A stretch of DNA of 64,000 nt. It comes from Blastocatellia bacterium AA13 (GTDB lineage: Bacteria > Acidobacteriota > Blastocatellia > UBA7656). Shown here piece after piece: positions 1 to 10,700 of the stretch (position 1 is its first letter; every line of letters starts with the position of its first letter). The notes under the pieces were generated by a model. That model was not told the DNA's origin. It saw only the letters and a list, made by a program, of their open reading frames with translations, and did not search any database. The stretch spans positions 62,001 to 126,000 of the forward strand of contig QHVH01000008.1 in assembly GCA_003222245.1 (NCBI GenBank), in the 5' to 3' direction. Made by a program: the position numbers and the translations under genes.

Positions 1-61
1 GGTTCACGACTCAACACCCTCTCTTTCTACAAGAACAAATAGAGTTCGCGCTGCACATGAA

Positions 62-85
62 CCCGCGCACTGGCGCCTGCGCGGG
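62..85. terminator. GC-rich hairpin downstream of the TonB receptor gene
   Basis: Perfect 8-bp stem CCCGCGCA / TGCGCGGG (62-69 with 78-85) and an 8-nt loop, about 60 nt past the receptor stop codon in its direction of transcription. It lacks a T-tract on the minus strand, so an intrinsic terminator is only possible. Nothing else is recognisable in 1-146. Confidence 0.35.
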
Positions 86-146
86 ATTCTCTTAAACAGA
101 GGCCGACTCAAACGTTACTTAATTCTGTCGGAGATCGTCTTCTAAT

Positions 147-3100
147 TCAGAAGCTGATCCGGACTGAGAATTGCAGATTGCGAGAGCCATATCTCGGCGC
201 GGCCGCGAGTGGTTGATCGAATGACGGATTCACCGTTGCATCCCAAACGGCCGAGTCGTTTCCATCGTTGTCGGTCCTTTGCTGGAGAGTGTACTTCACA
301 TTGTCGACCGCTCCTTGCTGGAAGTTTGCGTGATTCAAAAGATCAAACGCTTGAGCCGCAAAGGTCAGAGATACTCCTTCCTTTATCTTGATTGTACGGG
401 CAACGCTGAAATCGATAGTTTCCACTCCCGCGCTTCGGAAAGAGTTGAAGCCGAGCCCCGGAACTATTGAGAAGTTCACTTGAGGCGTATCAAAGACAGC
501 GGTGTAGGGCCGCCCGCCGGCAAAGTTCGCCGCCGCAGCGAAGGTGAAGCCCTTAAGCCCGCGCATCTGAGGCAGCCACGCCGCGCTGAGTACGAACCTG
601 TTTGTTTGGTTTAGCAGGGAGGGGCCGCGCTGCGACCGTTGATCGAATTGATTGAAGTAGCCCGTTCCCTGGTCGGTATTCTTGGAAAGCGTATAGCCAA
701 TCAGTCCGTAGAACTGGGGCGATACGTAGCGAACCGACGTTTGCAACGCGTGATAGACCGATTTGCCGGAGTTGTCGATCGCATTGATAGCTCCAAAGTT
801 CGGATTGAAAAATCCATCGATGGCCTCGAAATCCGGCACGACGAATGATTGTCCGTTCGGCAGATTGACAGTAGCCGTAGTGAAAGAGCCATCAAAGGCG
901 GTTTGAAACTGCGAGGGAACCAGGTTCAGATCGAACCCGAAGTTACCGTTTGCCTGCCTCGTGACTCCGTTGGAATTTCCAAGCAGCGCGAGGCCGTGAC
1001 TGTAAACATAAGTCGCTCCCACCACTAGATGCTTGCCGATCTGATGCTCCAATCCGATGTTTCCCTGTTCAACATAAGGACTGCGGAAATCCGGTGAAAA
1101 GACCACGACTGAGGGCGTGCCGCTAACCCCGCTCGGGAATGCGGTAAGGCTATTTGGAAACGTAACGATCGGGTTGTTGTTGCCGAATCCAGGTCCGGTC
1201 GCAACCAGAAAAGGCTTTGCAATTCCATTGGCCGCCAACGCCTGCGCAACGTCCAGCAAATTCTCGGGAACGTAGTACAAGCCAAAGCTGCCTCTTAAAA
1301 CTGTCTTGCCGCTCCGGCCAAACGCATACGCGAATCCCACCCGCGGAGCAATGTTCGCGCGGCTGTACGGAATATTGCAGGTCAGCGGAAGAGCCGGATT
1401 GCAGGTCTTGGGCTGGGGCATCACTTGCAGGTCCCAACGCACTCCATAGTTCACAGTCAGATGGTCCGTAACTCGATAATCATCCTGCGCGAATAATCCG
1501 TAGCTCGGAGAATGAAATTTGACGGTGGGTTGACCGAATGATTGGAGATACAGTTCGAAGGCGCCGCTTGCAACGCTTTCAAGATCCGCGAACCTGTATT
1601 CTCCTTTTGGCGCATAGATGAAGGAGTTGTTCTCACGGTTCAAGTTGAAATCCGCTCCTACTTTGACCTCGTGCTTGCCAATCACTTTGGTCAAGCCGTC
1701 CCGCGCCTGATAGCGGCTGTCAGTCTCAGACAACTGGACGCGATTGCCTCCAAGGACGAATCCGGTGTCCGGATTTTGAATCGTGATAGTCGGAGAAGTA
1801 GGCGGCGTGGCAGGCAAATCGAAATGAGTATCTCTTCCAAAGTGGATGGCAAACTCATTGACCGTACTAGCATTGATGAAACTGCCCAGGCTGAGCTGGA
1901 CAAAGTGGCTTGTAGCGCCGTCCGTCAACGAAAGACCGTCTCCCGTCGATGTTGGAGTGGTAAAGAAACCATGCGGGCTGCGGAAACGCTGATAGTTGTA
2001 AGTCGCGATCAAGTAATTTCGTTCGCTCAGTTTTGCATTTACTTTTCCGAAGGCGGCATTCTGGTTGAAGGTGCGCGGAAAGGATCCCGAAGCGGCGGCC
2101 ACCGCTTGTTGCAATCCCGGATTAGCGGCAAAGAAGCCCGCCGGTAGCTGATCCAGATGCGCCGGCGCATTGTTTACCACGAGAGGTTCTCTCCGAACCT
2201 GGCCTTCATAATTCGCTACATAAAAGAGTCGATCTTTCCTTAGCGGTCCGGTGACGGTAGCTCCAAACTGCTGCCTGCGGTTCTCCGGTTTGTTAATGCC
2301 TGCGCTGTTGTTGATCGAGTCATTTGCGTTCATTGAGGAATCCAGCACGTAGTAGTACCCATCTCCGTGGAAAGCATTCCCGCCGCTCTTGGTGACAGTG
2401 TTGACTAGACCGCCCCCAGCTTGACCGAATTCTGCTTTGAAGCCGGTGCTTGTAACTTGAAATTCGTGGATTACATCTTCGCTGAATTGGAAAGGAATGC
2501 TCGTGCGCCCAATCTGCTGGGAATAGAAGGCATTGTTGTCGTTCGCTCCATCCACCGTGTAGTTGTTATAGTTGCCAGCCATCCCATTGAAGCTGACCAT
2601 TCCGAAATCCCCATCCGTCGTTGATCCAGGCGTCAACAAGACAAAGTCCGTGAAGCTGCGGCCGTTCAGAGGAATTATTCCGATCACCCGGTTGCCAATG
2701 ACGGTACTGATCGAAGAAGTCGCCGTGTCCACCGACGCGGTGGTTGTGGACGTAGCTTCTACCGTGACTTCCTGGCGCTGTGATGCAACGCCCATCATAG
2801 GCTGGAGAGTTGTTGTCGTTCCCACATTGATCGCGACATGATTGAATACCATCTGCTCGAATCCGGTTTTAGAAACGGTGACCCGATAGGCGCCCGGCTC
2901 AAGCGCAAGAAATACAAAATGCCCCTCGGCGTCTGAGACTTGCTTTTCTTCAGCGCCGCTCGTCTCACTCAGCGCGCGGATTTCCGCTTGTGCGATGACC
3001 GCTCGGTCCTGGTCCTGCACCACTCCTTGCAGCCGTCCTGTACTTGAGCTTGATTGCGCATAGATATCGCCGGGGACGGGAGCGACGGCGATTAGTGCCG

Positions 3101-3161
3101 CGCAAATTAGGGGCAAGAGCCCTTTCATCATTGTTTTAGAGAATCCCACGTTATGCCTCAT
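147..3161 (-). CDS. Oar-like TonB-dependent outer-membrane receptor
   Basis: Outer-membrane beta-barrel receptor of the Oar/carboxypeptidase-regulatory-like family; ligand unknown. The open frame extends upstream to 3338, but I place the start at the ATG at 3159-3161 because an AGGAG (3172-3176, minus strand) lies 10 nt upstream and a signal peptide follows (MMKGLLPLICAALIAVAPVP, cleavage near IYAQ). An ATG ten codons downstream is an alternative. After the signal comes a CarboxypepD_reg-like beta-sandwich (GRLQGVVQDQ...GAYRVTVSKTGF), then a TonB plug (IPLNGRSFTDFVLLTPG, YTVDGANDNN, GGGLVNTVTKSGGNAFHG), then a long barrel ending in an aromatic residue (QFSVRISF), the usual outer-membrane insertion signal. 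Such receptors are highly expanded in Acidobacteriota and often serve glycan or peptide uptake. It is on the opposite strand from the NRPS line, so a shared role is not supported. Confidence 0.93.
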   Translation of the reverse strand: MRHNVGFSKTMMKGLLPLICAALIAVAPVPGDIYAQSSSSTGRLQGVVQDQDRAVIAQAEIRALSETSGAEEKQVSDAEGHFVFLALEPGAYRVTVSKTGFEQMVFNHVAINVGTTTTLQPMMGVASQRQEVTVEATSTTTASVDTATSSISTVIGNRVIGIIPLNGRSFTDFVLLTPGSTTDGDFGMVSFNGMAGNYNNYTVDGANDNNAFYSQQIGRTSIPFQFSEDVIHEFQVTSTGFKAEFGQAGGGLVNTVTKSGGNAFHGDGYYYVLDSSMNANDSINNSAGINKPENRRQQFGATVTGPLRKDRLFYVANYEGQVRREPLVVNNAPAHLDQLPAGFFAANPGLQQAVAAASGSFPRTFNQNAAFGKVNAKLSERNYLIATYNYQRFRSPHGFFTTPTSTGDGLSLTDGATSHFVQLSLGSFINASTVNEFAIHFGRDTHFDLPATPPTSPTITIQNPDTGFVLGGNRVQLSETDSRYQARDGLTKVIGKHEVKVGADFNLNRENNSFIYAPKGEYRFADLESVASGAFELYLQSFGQPTVKFHSPSYGLFAQDDYRVTDHLTVNYGVRWDLQVMPQPKTCNPALPLTCNIPYSRANIAPRVGFAYAFGRSGKTVLRGSFGLYYVPENLLDVAQALAANGIAKPFLVATGPGFGNNNPIVTFPNSLTAFPSGVSGTPSVVVFSPDFRSPYVEQGNIGLEHQIGKHLVVGATYVYSHGLALLGNSNGVTRQANGNFGFDLNLVPSQFQTAFDGSFTTATVNLPNGQSFVVPDFEAIDGFFNPNFGAINAIDNSGKSVYHALQTSVRYVSPQFYGLIGYTLSKNTDQGTGYFNQFDQRSQRGPSLLNQTNRFVLSAAWLPQMRGLKGFTFAAAANFAGGRPYTAVFDTPQVNFSIVPGLGFNSFRSAGVETIDFSVARTIKIKEGVSLTFAAQAFDLLNHANFQQGAVDNVKYTLQQRTDNDGNDSAVWDATVNPSFDQPLAAAPRYGSRNLQFSVRISF

Positions 3162-3907
3162 TTGAACTGGACTCCTACTCTCTTCGTCGGGCTTTGATAT
3201 TTGGGGACTTATGAAGAAGTGGAAACGCAACGGGCGGGCGCTATTCGGTATCTCCGTCCCGGTGCGGGTGAAAAAATTAGAGCCACCGACTGAGTAGCTC
3301 GAATATCTAGTAGTGAAAATGGTCCGTGTATCCGGCAACGATAAATGTCTTTGCGATAAAGTAAGGCGAGTAAGCTAATCCGGGGCGAAAGATCGCATGT
3401 CCCATATAATTCCCTTCACTCAAAACTCTGGGGACCCGAGCCTCATTGTTGCAATCGACAGGCCCTCTTTAGTTGGGAACCTCTCCGGCGATCTAAGTGT
3501 GGGTAACAGCACCGGTCATTGTATCTTATCGACCTACTCTGACTGTTGCGATTAGCGATATGAGACCCAATTAAGATAGGGCGAACCGCCCCAGCGTATT
3601 AGTACGCGCGTTGGCTGCGGCAGTCAGGGAGATCATGGCGGCGGCTATACTCGTGGAAGTTTGCTAAAAGAAAAGGCGTGTTCGATTCGTGGAAACCCTG
3701 AAAGTGTTGCGGTCTTAACTGAGCGAAGATATAACCCGGAACAAAAAGAGAGCGGTGTTCAAGATTTTGTGTAACCGGTCTGCGTCAAGGTTGTCGTTCC
3801 GTGTTCCAACACGGGGAAGCCGCAGCTTCCCCGTGCAACGTTCGATTCAGGTCGTGGGCCTCATTGGATTTTGAGCGCGTTACGTTGGCGCGATCGCCAT
3901 GCCTCGT
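3162..3907. other. Intergenic region between receptor and Asp-box gene
   Basis: About 750 bp with no convincing gene. It should hold the promoter of the receptor gene (minus strand) and the 3' end of the upstream secreted-protein transcript. Apart from the hairpin listed separately I see no clear sigma-70 boxes, tRNA or riboswitch. Confidence 0.6.
3810..3835 (-). terminator. Strong hairpin after the Asp-box protein gene
   Basis: Perfect 11-bp stem CACGGGGAAGC / GCTTCCCCGTG with a CGCA loop, about 75 nt downstream of the stop codon at 3908 (minus strand). No T-run follows on either strand. It may act as a 3' mRNA-stabilising or terminating hairpin, or be a dispersed palindromic (REP-like) repeat. 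Confidence 0.4.
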
Positions 3908-6900
3908 CTACTGTCCAATAGGTTTCACGGGCACAGGATAAATACCAGCGTCCGCCAGCTCTTTTAGCAAAGCAGGCAGCGCGTTAATCAGCGCGTTTGC
4001 CTCCTGCACGGCTTTTTCCAGCAGCGGACGAATCTCAACAGTCTGTCTCATCTGCGTTTCTGTAGGCCTTGAGGTTGAACCCATAATACCGCCTTTCAGC
4101 CCGCCAAAACGGAAACGCAGGTTCTCATTGAGACGCTCAAAATTCCCGGTCTCAAAGGGATTTTCCGCCCCGATGCCAAAGCGTCTGCCTACGGGCTCAA
4201 ATTTCTTCGCGAAATCTTCAACCTTGGTCTTTATCGCCGCGGGGGCGCCGGCATTATCTTTCAATGCCTGCTGAATGGCTTTGATCCTGTCATTCACTTC
4301 ATTCAAGCGATCCGCTGCTTCGTTTATGGTCTTCTGCAATCCATGCAGTTGAATCGCCGTGTCGAACCAGATTTTGCGGTCCTCTGGGGAGATTTGAATT
4401 TCCGGGTCGCCTTGCACGGTGATTGAATTGGCAGCCGATTCCTTGTCGTCAACTTTTAGGGTTACCTGATACGTGCCGGGTAAAACGAACGGCCCATCAA
4501 GACCGCCGCCTCCAAAGCCGCCTCCCCCTCCCCCTCCGCCGCCAGCTTGAGGCGCTCGCGGACGCGGCAAAGGCTTAACGCGCAAGTTCCAGATGACGGT
4601 ATTGATACCGGCCGCGGTCTTGTCTTTGACGTCGTCGCCTCCAAGCTCACGCACAATGCTGCCGGAGGAGTCCTTCACTGTTAGCGTCAATTTTTTAGCG
4701 GGTGACTTCAAGTAATAAGTGAAGGCAGCGCCGATATCCTGGTTTTTCCCCAGGAACTGCATGTCGCCTTCAAACTCGCGCGACCGGTCTCCTGCCGCAT
4801 TCATCTGCGTGGCCGGGCGAATATCAAACAAATGTGCGTCCGTTGAACGCGCTTTAGCAAACTGTTGAAGCGGCGTCATATCATCGAGAATCCATATGCC
4901 GCGCCCGTGCGTCGCTAATATCATTGCGTTGTCGCGCGGATGCAGCGTGATTTCGTAAATCGGCACGGTCGGTAGATTCGCTTTTACGCGCATCCATTGT
5001 TTGCCTCTATCAAATGTCACAAACAGGCCGCTCTCCGTTCCGAGATAAAGCACTTCAGGGTTCTTCAGGTCTTCGGTGATGGTGCGCGCCGCCTGACCCT
5101 TCGGCAGATTACCGACGATGGACTTCCAGCTCTGCCCGTAGTCATTGCTGACATAAACATAGGTGCTGAAATCGTTAAGGCGATGACCATCGAAGGTCGC
5201 ATAAACCGTTGCTTCTTCGAAACGCGAAGGCGCGACTCGTGAAACATACGCACCCTTTCCCAAACCGGGAACCTTCGATGTAAGGTTGGACCAATTAGCG
5301 CCGTCATCTCGCGACACACTTATTACGCCGTCATCCGACCCGGTGTAATACAAGCCGGCTTTCTTCGGCGACTCATTAAAGGTGACGAGGTTGCCGTATG
5401 AGTTTACGCCATCGTCTTTCGCAAGCGTGATCTCTTTGCCTTTAACAGACATCAAGCTAAGCGTTTCGCGGTCGGTATTAGTCGTTAAGTCGCCGCTGAT
5501 CGGTTTCCACGAATGCCCTCTATCAGTTGACTTGAAGAGGCGATTTGCGGCGACGAAAATCGTCGAGGGGTTATGCGGCGAAATCACCATGGGTGTATCC
5601 CAATTCCAACGATAAGGTTTTTCGCCTTCGGGCGGTTCGGGCCGAATCGCTTTGCGCTCGTTGGTCGTGCGATCAATCCGGGTCATGCGTCCGTCCTGCG
5701 ATTCAGCATAGAGGATGCGAGGGTCGGACGGATCCATCTGCGCTTGAAACCCGTCTCCGCCGCTGATAACAAACCATTCATCGTTGCCGATGCCGCTTGC
5801 CGAACGCACGCTGCTTGGCCCGCACCAGGTATTGTTGTCTTGCAAACCGCCGCACACCGTAAACGGCGTCTTCATATCGTAAGCGACGTGATAAAACTGA
5901 CCGAGCGGCATATTCTTAAGCCACACATACGTTTTGCTCTTATCGTAAGAGATGCCTACGCCGCCGTCGCCGCCGATCATCATGTGATTCGAGTTCGCGG
6001 GATCGATCCACGCCGCGTGAAAGTCAACGTGGATCTTCTGTGCGCCGTCATTGCGAAAAGTCTTGCCGCCATCGTCTGAGATGTGCAGTTGGACGCCGAG
6101 CACATAAATGCGCTGATCGTTATTCGGGTCAATGCGAATCTGGCTGAAATACATGGGGCGCGGATTGGTGTTCCCCATCTTCGTCCAACTTGCGCCGGCA
6201 TCTTCCGAACGATACACGCCGCTCTCTTTCGGGTGTTCGATTCGGGCATAAACGATGTTTGGATTGCGGCGATATACATCAAGCCCTATGCGTCCCTTGG
6301 CGCCTTCGGGAATGCCTTTTGTAAGTTTCGTCCACGTGCGCCCGGCATCCGCGGTTTTATAGATCGCGCTGCCTGCGCCGCCGCCATTGAATCCCCATGT
6401 AGCGCGGCGCCGTTGATAGGTCGCCGCATAGACGACTTTGTTATTCGAAGGATCCATCACCAGTTCAGTAGCGCCAGTGTCCTCATCAGTTTTTAGGACG
6501 TTTGCCCACGTCAAACCGCCATCCGTCGTTTTGAATACTCCGCGTTCGCCGCCCGCGCCCCAGAGGCTGCCAAGAGCGGCGACATAAACTATGTCGTTAT
6601 CGACGGGATCGACGATGATGCGGGCGATATGTTTGGAGTCCCGCAGTCCCATGTTCTTCCAGCTCTTGCCGCCATCCACCGACTTATAAACGCCGTCACC
6701 CCACGAAGAGCTCTGGCGATTGTTGTTTTCTCCAGTGCCTACCCAGACAAGGTTTGCGTCGGCCGGCGCAATAGCGACATCGCCTATTGATGAAGTCGTT
6801 TCATTATCGAAGACGGTGCTAAAGGTTGTGCCTTGATTGACGGTCTTCCACAAACCGCCGGTCGCCGTTGCGACATAGAAAACCGCCGGGTTGCTTTCCA

Positions 6901-7087
6901 ACACCGCGAAATCGTCGATGCGGCCGGAAGGCGATGCTGGACCTATTTCACGAAATCGCAATCCAGCAAACGGCGAAGTCGAAGCGGATTCACCGTCCTG
7001 CGCGAAACCAACCGGTATCCACGGAAAAGAGGCCGAAAGAAGCGAAAGAAGGCAGAAAGCTCGGACCACCAAGCGCGTGTCACGCAT
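3908..7087 (-). CDS. Secreted VPS10/BNR-type beta-propeller protein (sortilin-like)
   Basis: Large exported protein (about 1059 aa) built of Asp-box/BNR propeller repeats, related to VPS10/sortilin-like and WD40/YVTN/BNR-like glycosyl-hydrolase-type proteins. I chose the ATG at 7085-7087 because an ideal AGGAGG (7095-7100, minus strand) lies 7 nt upstream and a signal peptide follows (MRDTRLVVRAFCLLSLLSAS...VGFAQ). At least nine Asp-boxes of the S/T-x-D-x-G-x-x-W type are visible, e.g. KSVDGGKSW, KTTDGGLTW, KTADAGRTW, RSEDAGASW, KSTDRGHSW, VSNDYGQSW. The C-terminal third holds a beta-rich domain, a poly-glycine linker (GGGGGGGGG) and a predicted coiled-coil stretch (INEAADRLNEVNDRIKAIQQ). The substrate is unknown; catalytic activity cannot be concluded from Asp-boxes alone. 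It probably has no link to the NRPS line. Confidence 0.88.
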   Translation of the reverse strand: MRDTRLVVRAFCLLSLLSASFPWIPVGFAQDGESASTSPFAGLRFREIGPASPSGRIDDFAVLESNPAVFYVATATGGLWKTVNQGTTFSTVFDNETTSSIGDVAIAPADANLVWVGTGENNNRQSSSWGDGVYKSVDGGKSWKNMGLRDSKHIARIIVDPVDNDIVYVAALGSLWGAGGERGVFKTTDGGLTWANVLKTDEDTGATELVMDPSNNKVVYAATYQRRRATWGFNGGGAGSAIYKTADAGRTWTKLTKGIPEGAKGRIGLDVYRRNPNIVYARIEHPKESGVYRSEDAGASWTKMGNTNPRPMYFSQIRIDPNNDQRIYVLGVQLHISDDGGKTFRNDGAQKIHVDFHAAWIDPANSNHMMIGGDGGVGISYDKSKTYVWLKNMPLGQFYHVAYDMKTPFTVCGGLQDNNTWCGPSSVRSASGIGNDEWFVISGGDGFQAQMDPSDPRILYAESQDGRMTRIDRTTNERKAIRPEPPEGEKPYRWNWDTPMVISPHNPSTIFVAANRLFKSTDRGHSWKPISGDLTTNTDRETLSLMSVKGKEITLAKDDGVNSYGNLVTFNESPKKAGLYYTGSDDGVISVSRDDGANWSNLTSKVPGLGKGAYVSRVAPSRFEEATVYATFDGHRLNDFSTYVYVSNDYGQSWKSIVGNLPKGQAARTITEDLKNPEVLYLGTESGLFVTFDRGKQWMRVKANLPTVPIYEITLHPRDNAMILATHGRGIWILDDMTPLQQFAKARSTDAHLFDIRPATQMNAAGDRSREFEGDMQFLGKNQDIGAAFTYYLKSPAKKLTLTVKDSSGSIVRELGGDDVKDKTAAGINTVIWNLRVKPLPRPRAPQAGGGGGGGGGFGGGGLDGPFVLPGTYQVTLKVDDKESAANSITVQGDPEIQISPEDRKIWFDTAIQLHGLQKTINEAADRLNEVNDRIKAIQQALKDNAGAPAAIKTKVEDFAKKFEPVGRRFGIGAENPFETGNFERLNENLRFRFGGLKGGIMGSTSRPTETQMRQTVEIRPLLEKAVQEANALINALPALLKELADAGIYPVPVKPIGQ

Positions 7088-7094
7088 CGCATTT

Positions 7095-7100
7095 CCTCCT
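7095..7100 (-). promoter_or_regulatory. Shine-Dalgarno AGGAGG fixing the start of the Asp-box protein
   Basis: CCTCCT on the plus strand reads AGGAGG on the minus strand, 7 nt before ATG at 7085-7087. It argues for that start rather than the upstream in-frame ATG at 7180. Confidence 0.75.
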
Positions 7101-7346
7101 GATAAGAACTGGAAGTCGATGAATCCACTGACGGTTGAGAGGCGAGCGGCAAACTTATCAACGTCGGTGGTGTCTGGCAAGCCTGAACCAACAGACCCTT
7201 ATGAATTGTCGCGCGTCAACGAACATCTTGAGGATGCAGGGCGTTCCGCTTCGCCGCTTAAGGCATCCTCCTTGTGCTTGGCAGGCCCCGCTCCTGAGAG
7301 TAAGATTCCGGGCGGTGATAATTATCGCGCGATGGGAATGAACGGT

Positions 7347-7395
7347 CAGTAGGCGCTGAACGGCCTGATAACTCAGGCAGTAGGCGTCGAACGGC
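7347..7395. repeat. Short direct repeat, possible operator
   Basis: CAGTAGGCGCTGAACGGC (7347-7364) and CAGTAGGCGTCGAACGGC (7378-7395): 16 of 18 bases match, 31 bp apart, i.e. about three helical turns. The position in the presumed NRPS promoter region makes a regulator-binding site possible, but no regulator gene is in the window. Confidence 0.3.
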
Positions 7396-7760
7396 TAAAT
7401 CGTGCGGAGCGGCCCAATCAGGTCCTCGAATAATCGCAAGGCACCTCACGAACAGATAAAGGGTCTTAGTCTTAACGCCTGATACAACTTCGAGCGCTCA
7501 AAAGCGCCAGGCCTGCGTGACGCATTTGTCCAAGTATGACAAGCTCGTCGCTGACTCCGATGAATTCCCATTCAAGGCGTCCGTTGGCAAATCGGCCGGT
7601 CTCACATAAGGCCCCAGGAAAGCCGAAACGGGTCTAAGCCGATTCGCGAGCTTCCCGAGAATTGTAGTGCTCTCTAGCTGCCAGGCAGCTTCCCATCGTG
7701 GTTCAACGCTATACAGGCGACGTGTGAGCAAACGCCGATGCCTGGAAGCCTCCATAGCCG

Positions 7761-10700
7761 ATGAATCCAAAAAAGAATCGCTTCGCAAGCCCGTTTGACG
7801 ATTATCGAACACCTCAAACACTGGCTGCGCTACTACGCTCCAGAGCATCGAGCCTTCCGGGCCAGGTTGCTTATACCTTCCTGGCCGACGGCGAGACCGA
7901 GCAGGAGAAATGGACCTACGCGGATCTTGACCGCAGGGCTCGCGCCATCGCATCTGCTCTGAGAGAACTCGCGCAGCCGGGGCAACCCGCGCTGCTTCTC
8001 TACCCGCCAGGTCTCGAGTTCATAGCCGGCCTGTTCGGCTGCCTCTACGCAGGGGCCATTGCCGCCCCGGCTTACCCACCCGATCCTTCCCGCATCGCGC
8101 GGACGCTGCCGCGGCTGCTTGCGATCACAAACGATCTCCAACCCGCGGTAGTCTTATCGACTTCACGCTTGCTGTCGGCCGCGAATTCTCTTCCTGAAAT
8201 GCGCGAGTTCCATCCAGCCGGATGGCTCGCAACGGATTCGATTAACTTCGAAGCCGAAGGTGAAACGCCTCAAGAACGCTCTTCGTCCGACGTCGTGTTC
8301 ATTCAGTACACGTCGGGATCGACGGGCAGTCCCAAGGGCGTGATGCTCACCAACTCGAATCTCCTTCACAACGCGGCGCTGGTCTATTCAGCGGTAGAGC
8401 ATGGAGAGGGTGATTCTTATGTTTCATGGCTGCCTACATTCCACGATATGGGTTTGATGGCCGGGGTGCTGCAGCCTCTCTTCGCCGGAATTCCGGCAGT
8501 GTTGATATCTCCTGCGGCGTTCCTCGAACAACCGATACGCTGGTTGCGCGCGATTTCCGACTATCGCGCTACTACGAGCGGCGGTCCGAACTTCGCTTAT
8601 GAGATGTGCGTTCGCAAGCTGACCGACGAGATGTGTCAGGGCATCGACCTCACAAGTTGGAGCGTGGCGTTCAACGGAGCCGAGCCCATTCGCAAAGAGA
8701 CGATCGAACGATTCAGCGATAGGTTCGGCGCCTTCGGATTTCGGCGGGAAGTTTTCTATCCCTGTTATGGCCTGGCCGAGTCAACGCTCATGGTTTCGGG
8801 AGGTCAAAAAACTTCTCCCCCCGCGTACGCTGCCGGTCAGGCGGCGGCCCTCGATCAGAACCTTGTCAAAGCGTCTTCGAAATTGCCTGAATCCGCTCGG
8901 AGCTTCGTGAGCTGTGGACGTCCCCTCGGCGGGCAGAGAGTGATTATAGTCGATCCGAATACCGAGACCCGGTCAGTGCCGGGCGTTGTGGGTGAGATCT
9001 GGGTTTCGGGGCCGAGCGTCGCGCGCGGCTACTGGGGCCGCGATGAAGAGAGCCGCCGGATCTTCGAGGCCCGTCCGCGGGATTCGGCGGATGGACCGTT
9101 TCTGCGAACGGGCGACCTGGGTTTCGTTAAAGGCGGCGAGCTGTTCATCGCGGGCCGCCTTAAAGACCTGATCATTATTAGAGGGCTGAACCATCATCCT
9201 CAGGATATCGAGTTAACCGTCGAGAAGAGCCATCCGGCCCTCAGGCCAGGCTGCACCGCCGCGTTCTCGGTCGAAGATCGAGGAGAAGAGACGCTTGCAA
9301 TCGTTTCAGAAGTCGACGCGCCGGATTCCCTCGACACCGAAGGACATGCGGCGATCATCGGCGCGATTCGCCAGGCCGTCGCACGCGAGCATGAAATAGC
9401 CGTCTGCGACATTGCGTTGATCAAGGCCGGCAGTCTTCCGAAGACGACCAGCGGAAAGATTCAACGAACCGCGTGCAGGACAGCTTTGCTTCAGCAAGAG
9501 CTGAAGGTCGTAACAAGATGGAGGCTGCCTGAAGCCGCGCCGGGCTTCACGTCATCCCGCGGTGCAGTCCCGGATATAGAACGCGATGTCGAAGCCTGGT
9601 TCGCCGCGCTGCTGAATTCGCTGGGGATCGATACGGCCGGCTTTCACGGCGATGAACCGCTCATTCGATATGGCATCGACTCGCTGCTCGCGGTCGAGCT
9701 GGCCTCGAAGATTCACGACGAAACCGGCGCACAGGTATCGCCTTCGAGCTTGCTGCGAGGCGCGACCGCATCTGAGATCATTCGCCAGGTAAGAGAAACG
9801 CAGCGACCTTCGCGACTCGGCGAAATGAACGAGGCGTCTCTAGCGCGGGAAGTCTCAGCGTCGCTTTGTGACAGTCCTCCGCGAGAATTCCCGCTTTCTT
9901 ATGGTCAACGCGGACTCTGGTTTCTGAATCAACTGGCTCCCGGAAGCTCCGCATATAACATCGTGAGGGCCGTGCGAATCCGCGGCGCAGTCGACGCGGC
10001 GGCCTTACGAATTGCCTTTGAGATTCTGGTCGACCGGCACGACGCCCTTCGCGCTACGTTTCACGACAATGACGGCAGCCCCGTTCAAAGCATCAGCGAA
10101 GAGACCCCGGTCTGGTTCACCTTCGAAGACGCGTCGGCGTTGAATGAGGCAGAGATAAGCGCGCGCCTGATCGAGAGAGCAAACACGGCATTTGATCTTG
10201 CGCACGGCCCCTTGTTCCGCATCAGCTTATTTAGACAATGCGACGATGAGCACGTGATGCTTTTTTCGGTGCACCACATCGTCGCCGATTTTTGGTCTCT
10301 TGCCATCATTGTCGACGAGCTTGGCGAATTGTATGAATCGGCGGTATCGGGAAAATCAGCGCGTCTCTCGCCGGTGGAAGCGCGCTACAGTGACTTCGTA
10401 GATTGGCAGGCGGAGATGATCGGCGGTTCCGAAGGTCTCGGACATCGGGAATACTGGCACAAAAAACTTGCCGGAGAGTTGCCGGTACTCTCGCTCACGC
10501 AAAACCACCCGTCACTGAAAGTTCAAACCTTTCGAGGCGCCTCCTATCTCATCGAGATCGAGCCCGGCGTGACGGATGCTTTGAAGTCGCTCGCCGGTTC
10601 AAGAAGCGCAACGCCGCACGCGATTCTTCTCGCATGTCTGCAAGCCTTGCTTCATCGCTACACTGGGCAGAGCGACATCGTTATCGGCTGTCCCGCGGCC

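Larger units (their letters stand above)
7088..7760. other. Divergent promoter region upstream of the NRPS operon
   Basis: Some 670 bp between the divergently transcribed Asp-box gene and the first NRPS gene. No convincing gene is present. It must contain the promoter(s) of the NRPS operon, as this is the only sizeable non-repetitive gap upstream of it. I cannot point to unambiguous -35/-10 boxes. A short direct repeat at 7347-7395 is the only internal structure noticed. Confidence 0.55.

Noticed and set aside
147-3161. TonB receptor as a siderophore receptor for the NRPS product
   Set aside because: It is Oar-like with a carboxypeptidase-regulatory-like domain, on the other strand and separated by an unrelated gene; no iron-chelating unit is predicted.
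3641-3760. Possible small gene or RNA in the receptor-Asp-box spacer
   Set aside because: No ribosome site, stable fold or conserved motif that I can recognise.
10272-10295. HHIVADFW in NRPS1 C1 as a dead active site
   Set aside because: Both His and Asp are kept; Phe for Gly is a variant I associate with C domains after FAAL-ACP, unlike HRIISDE in C4.
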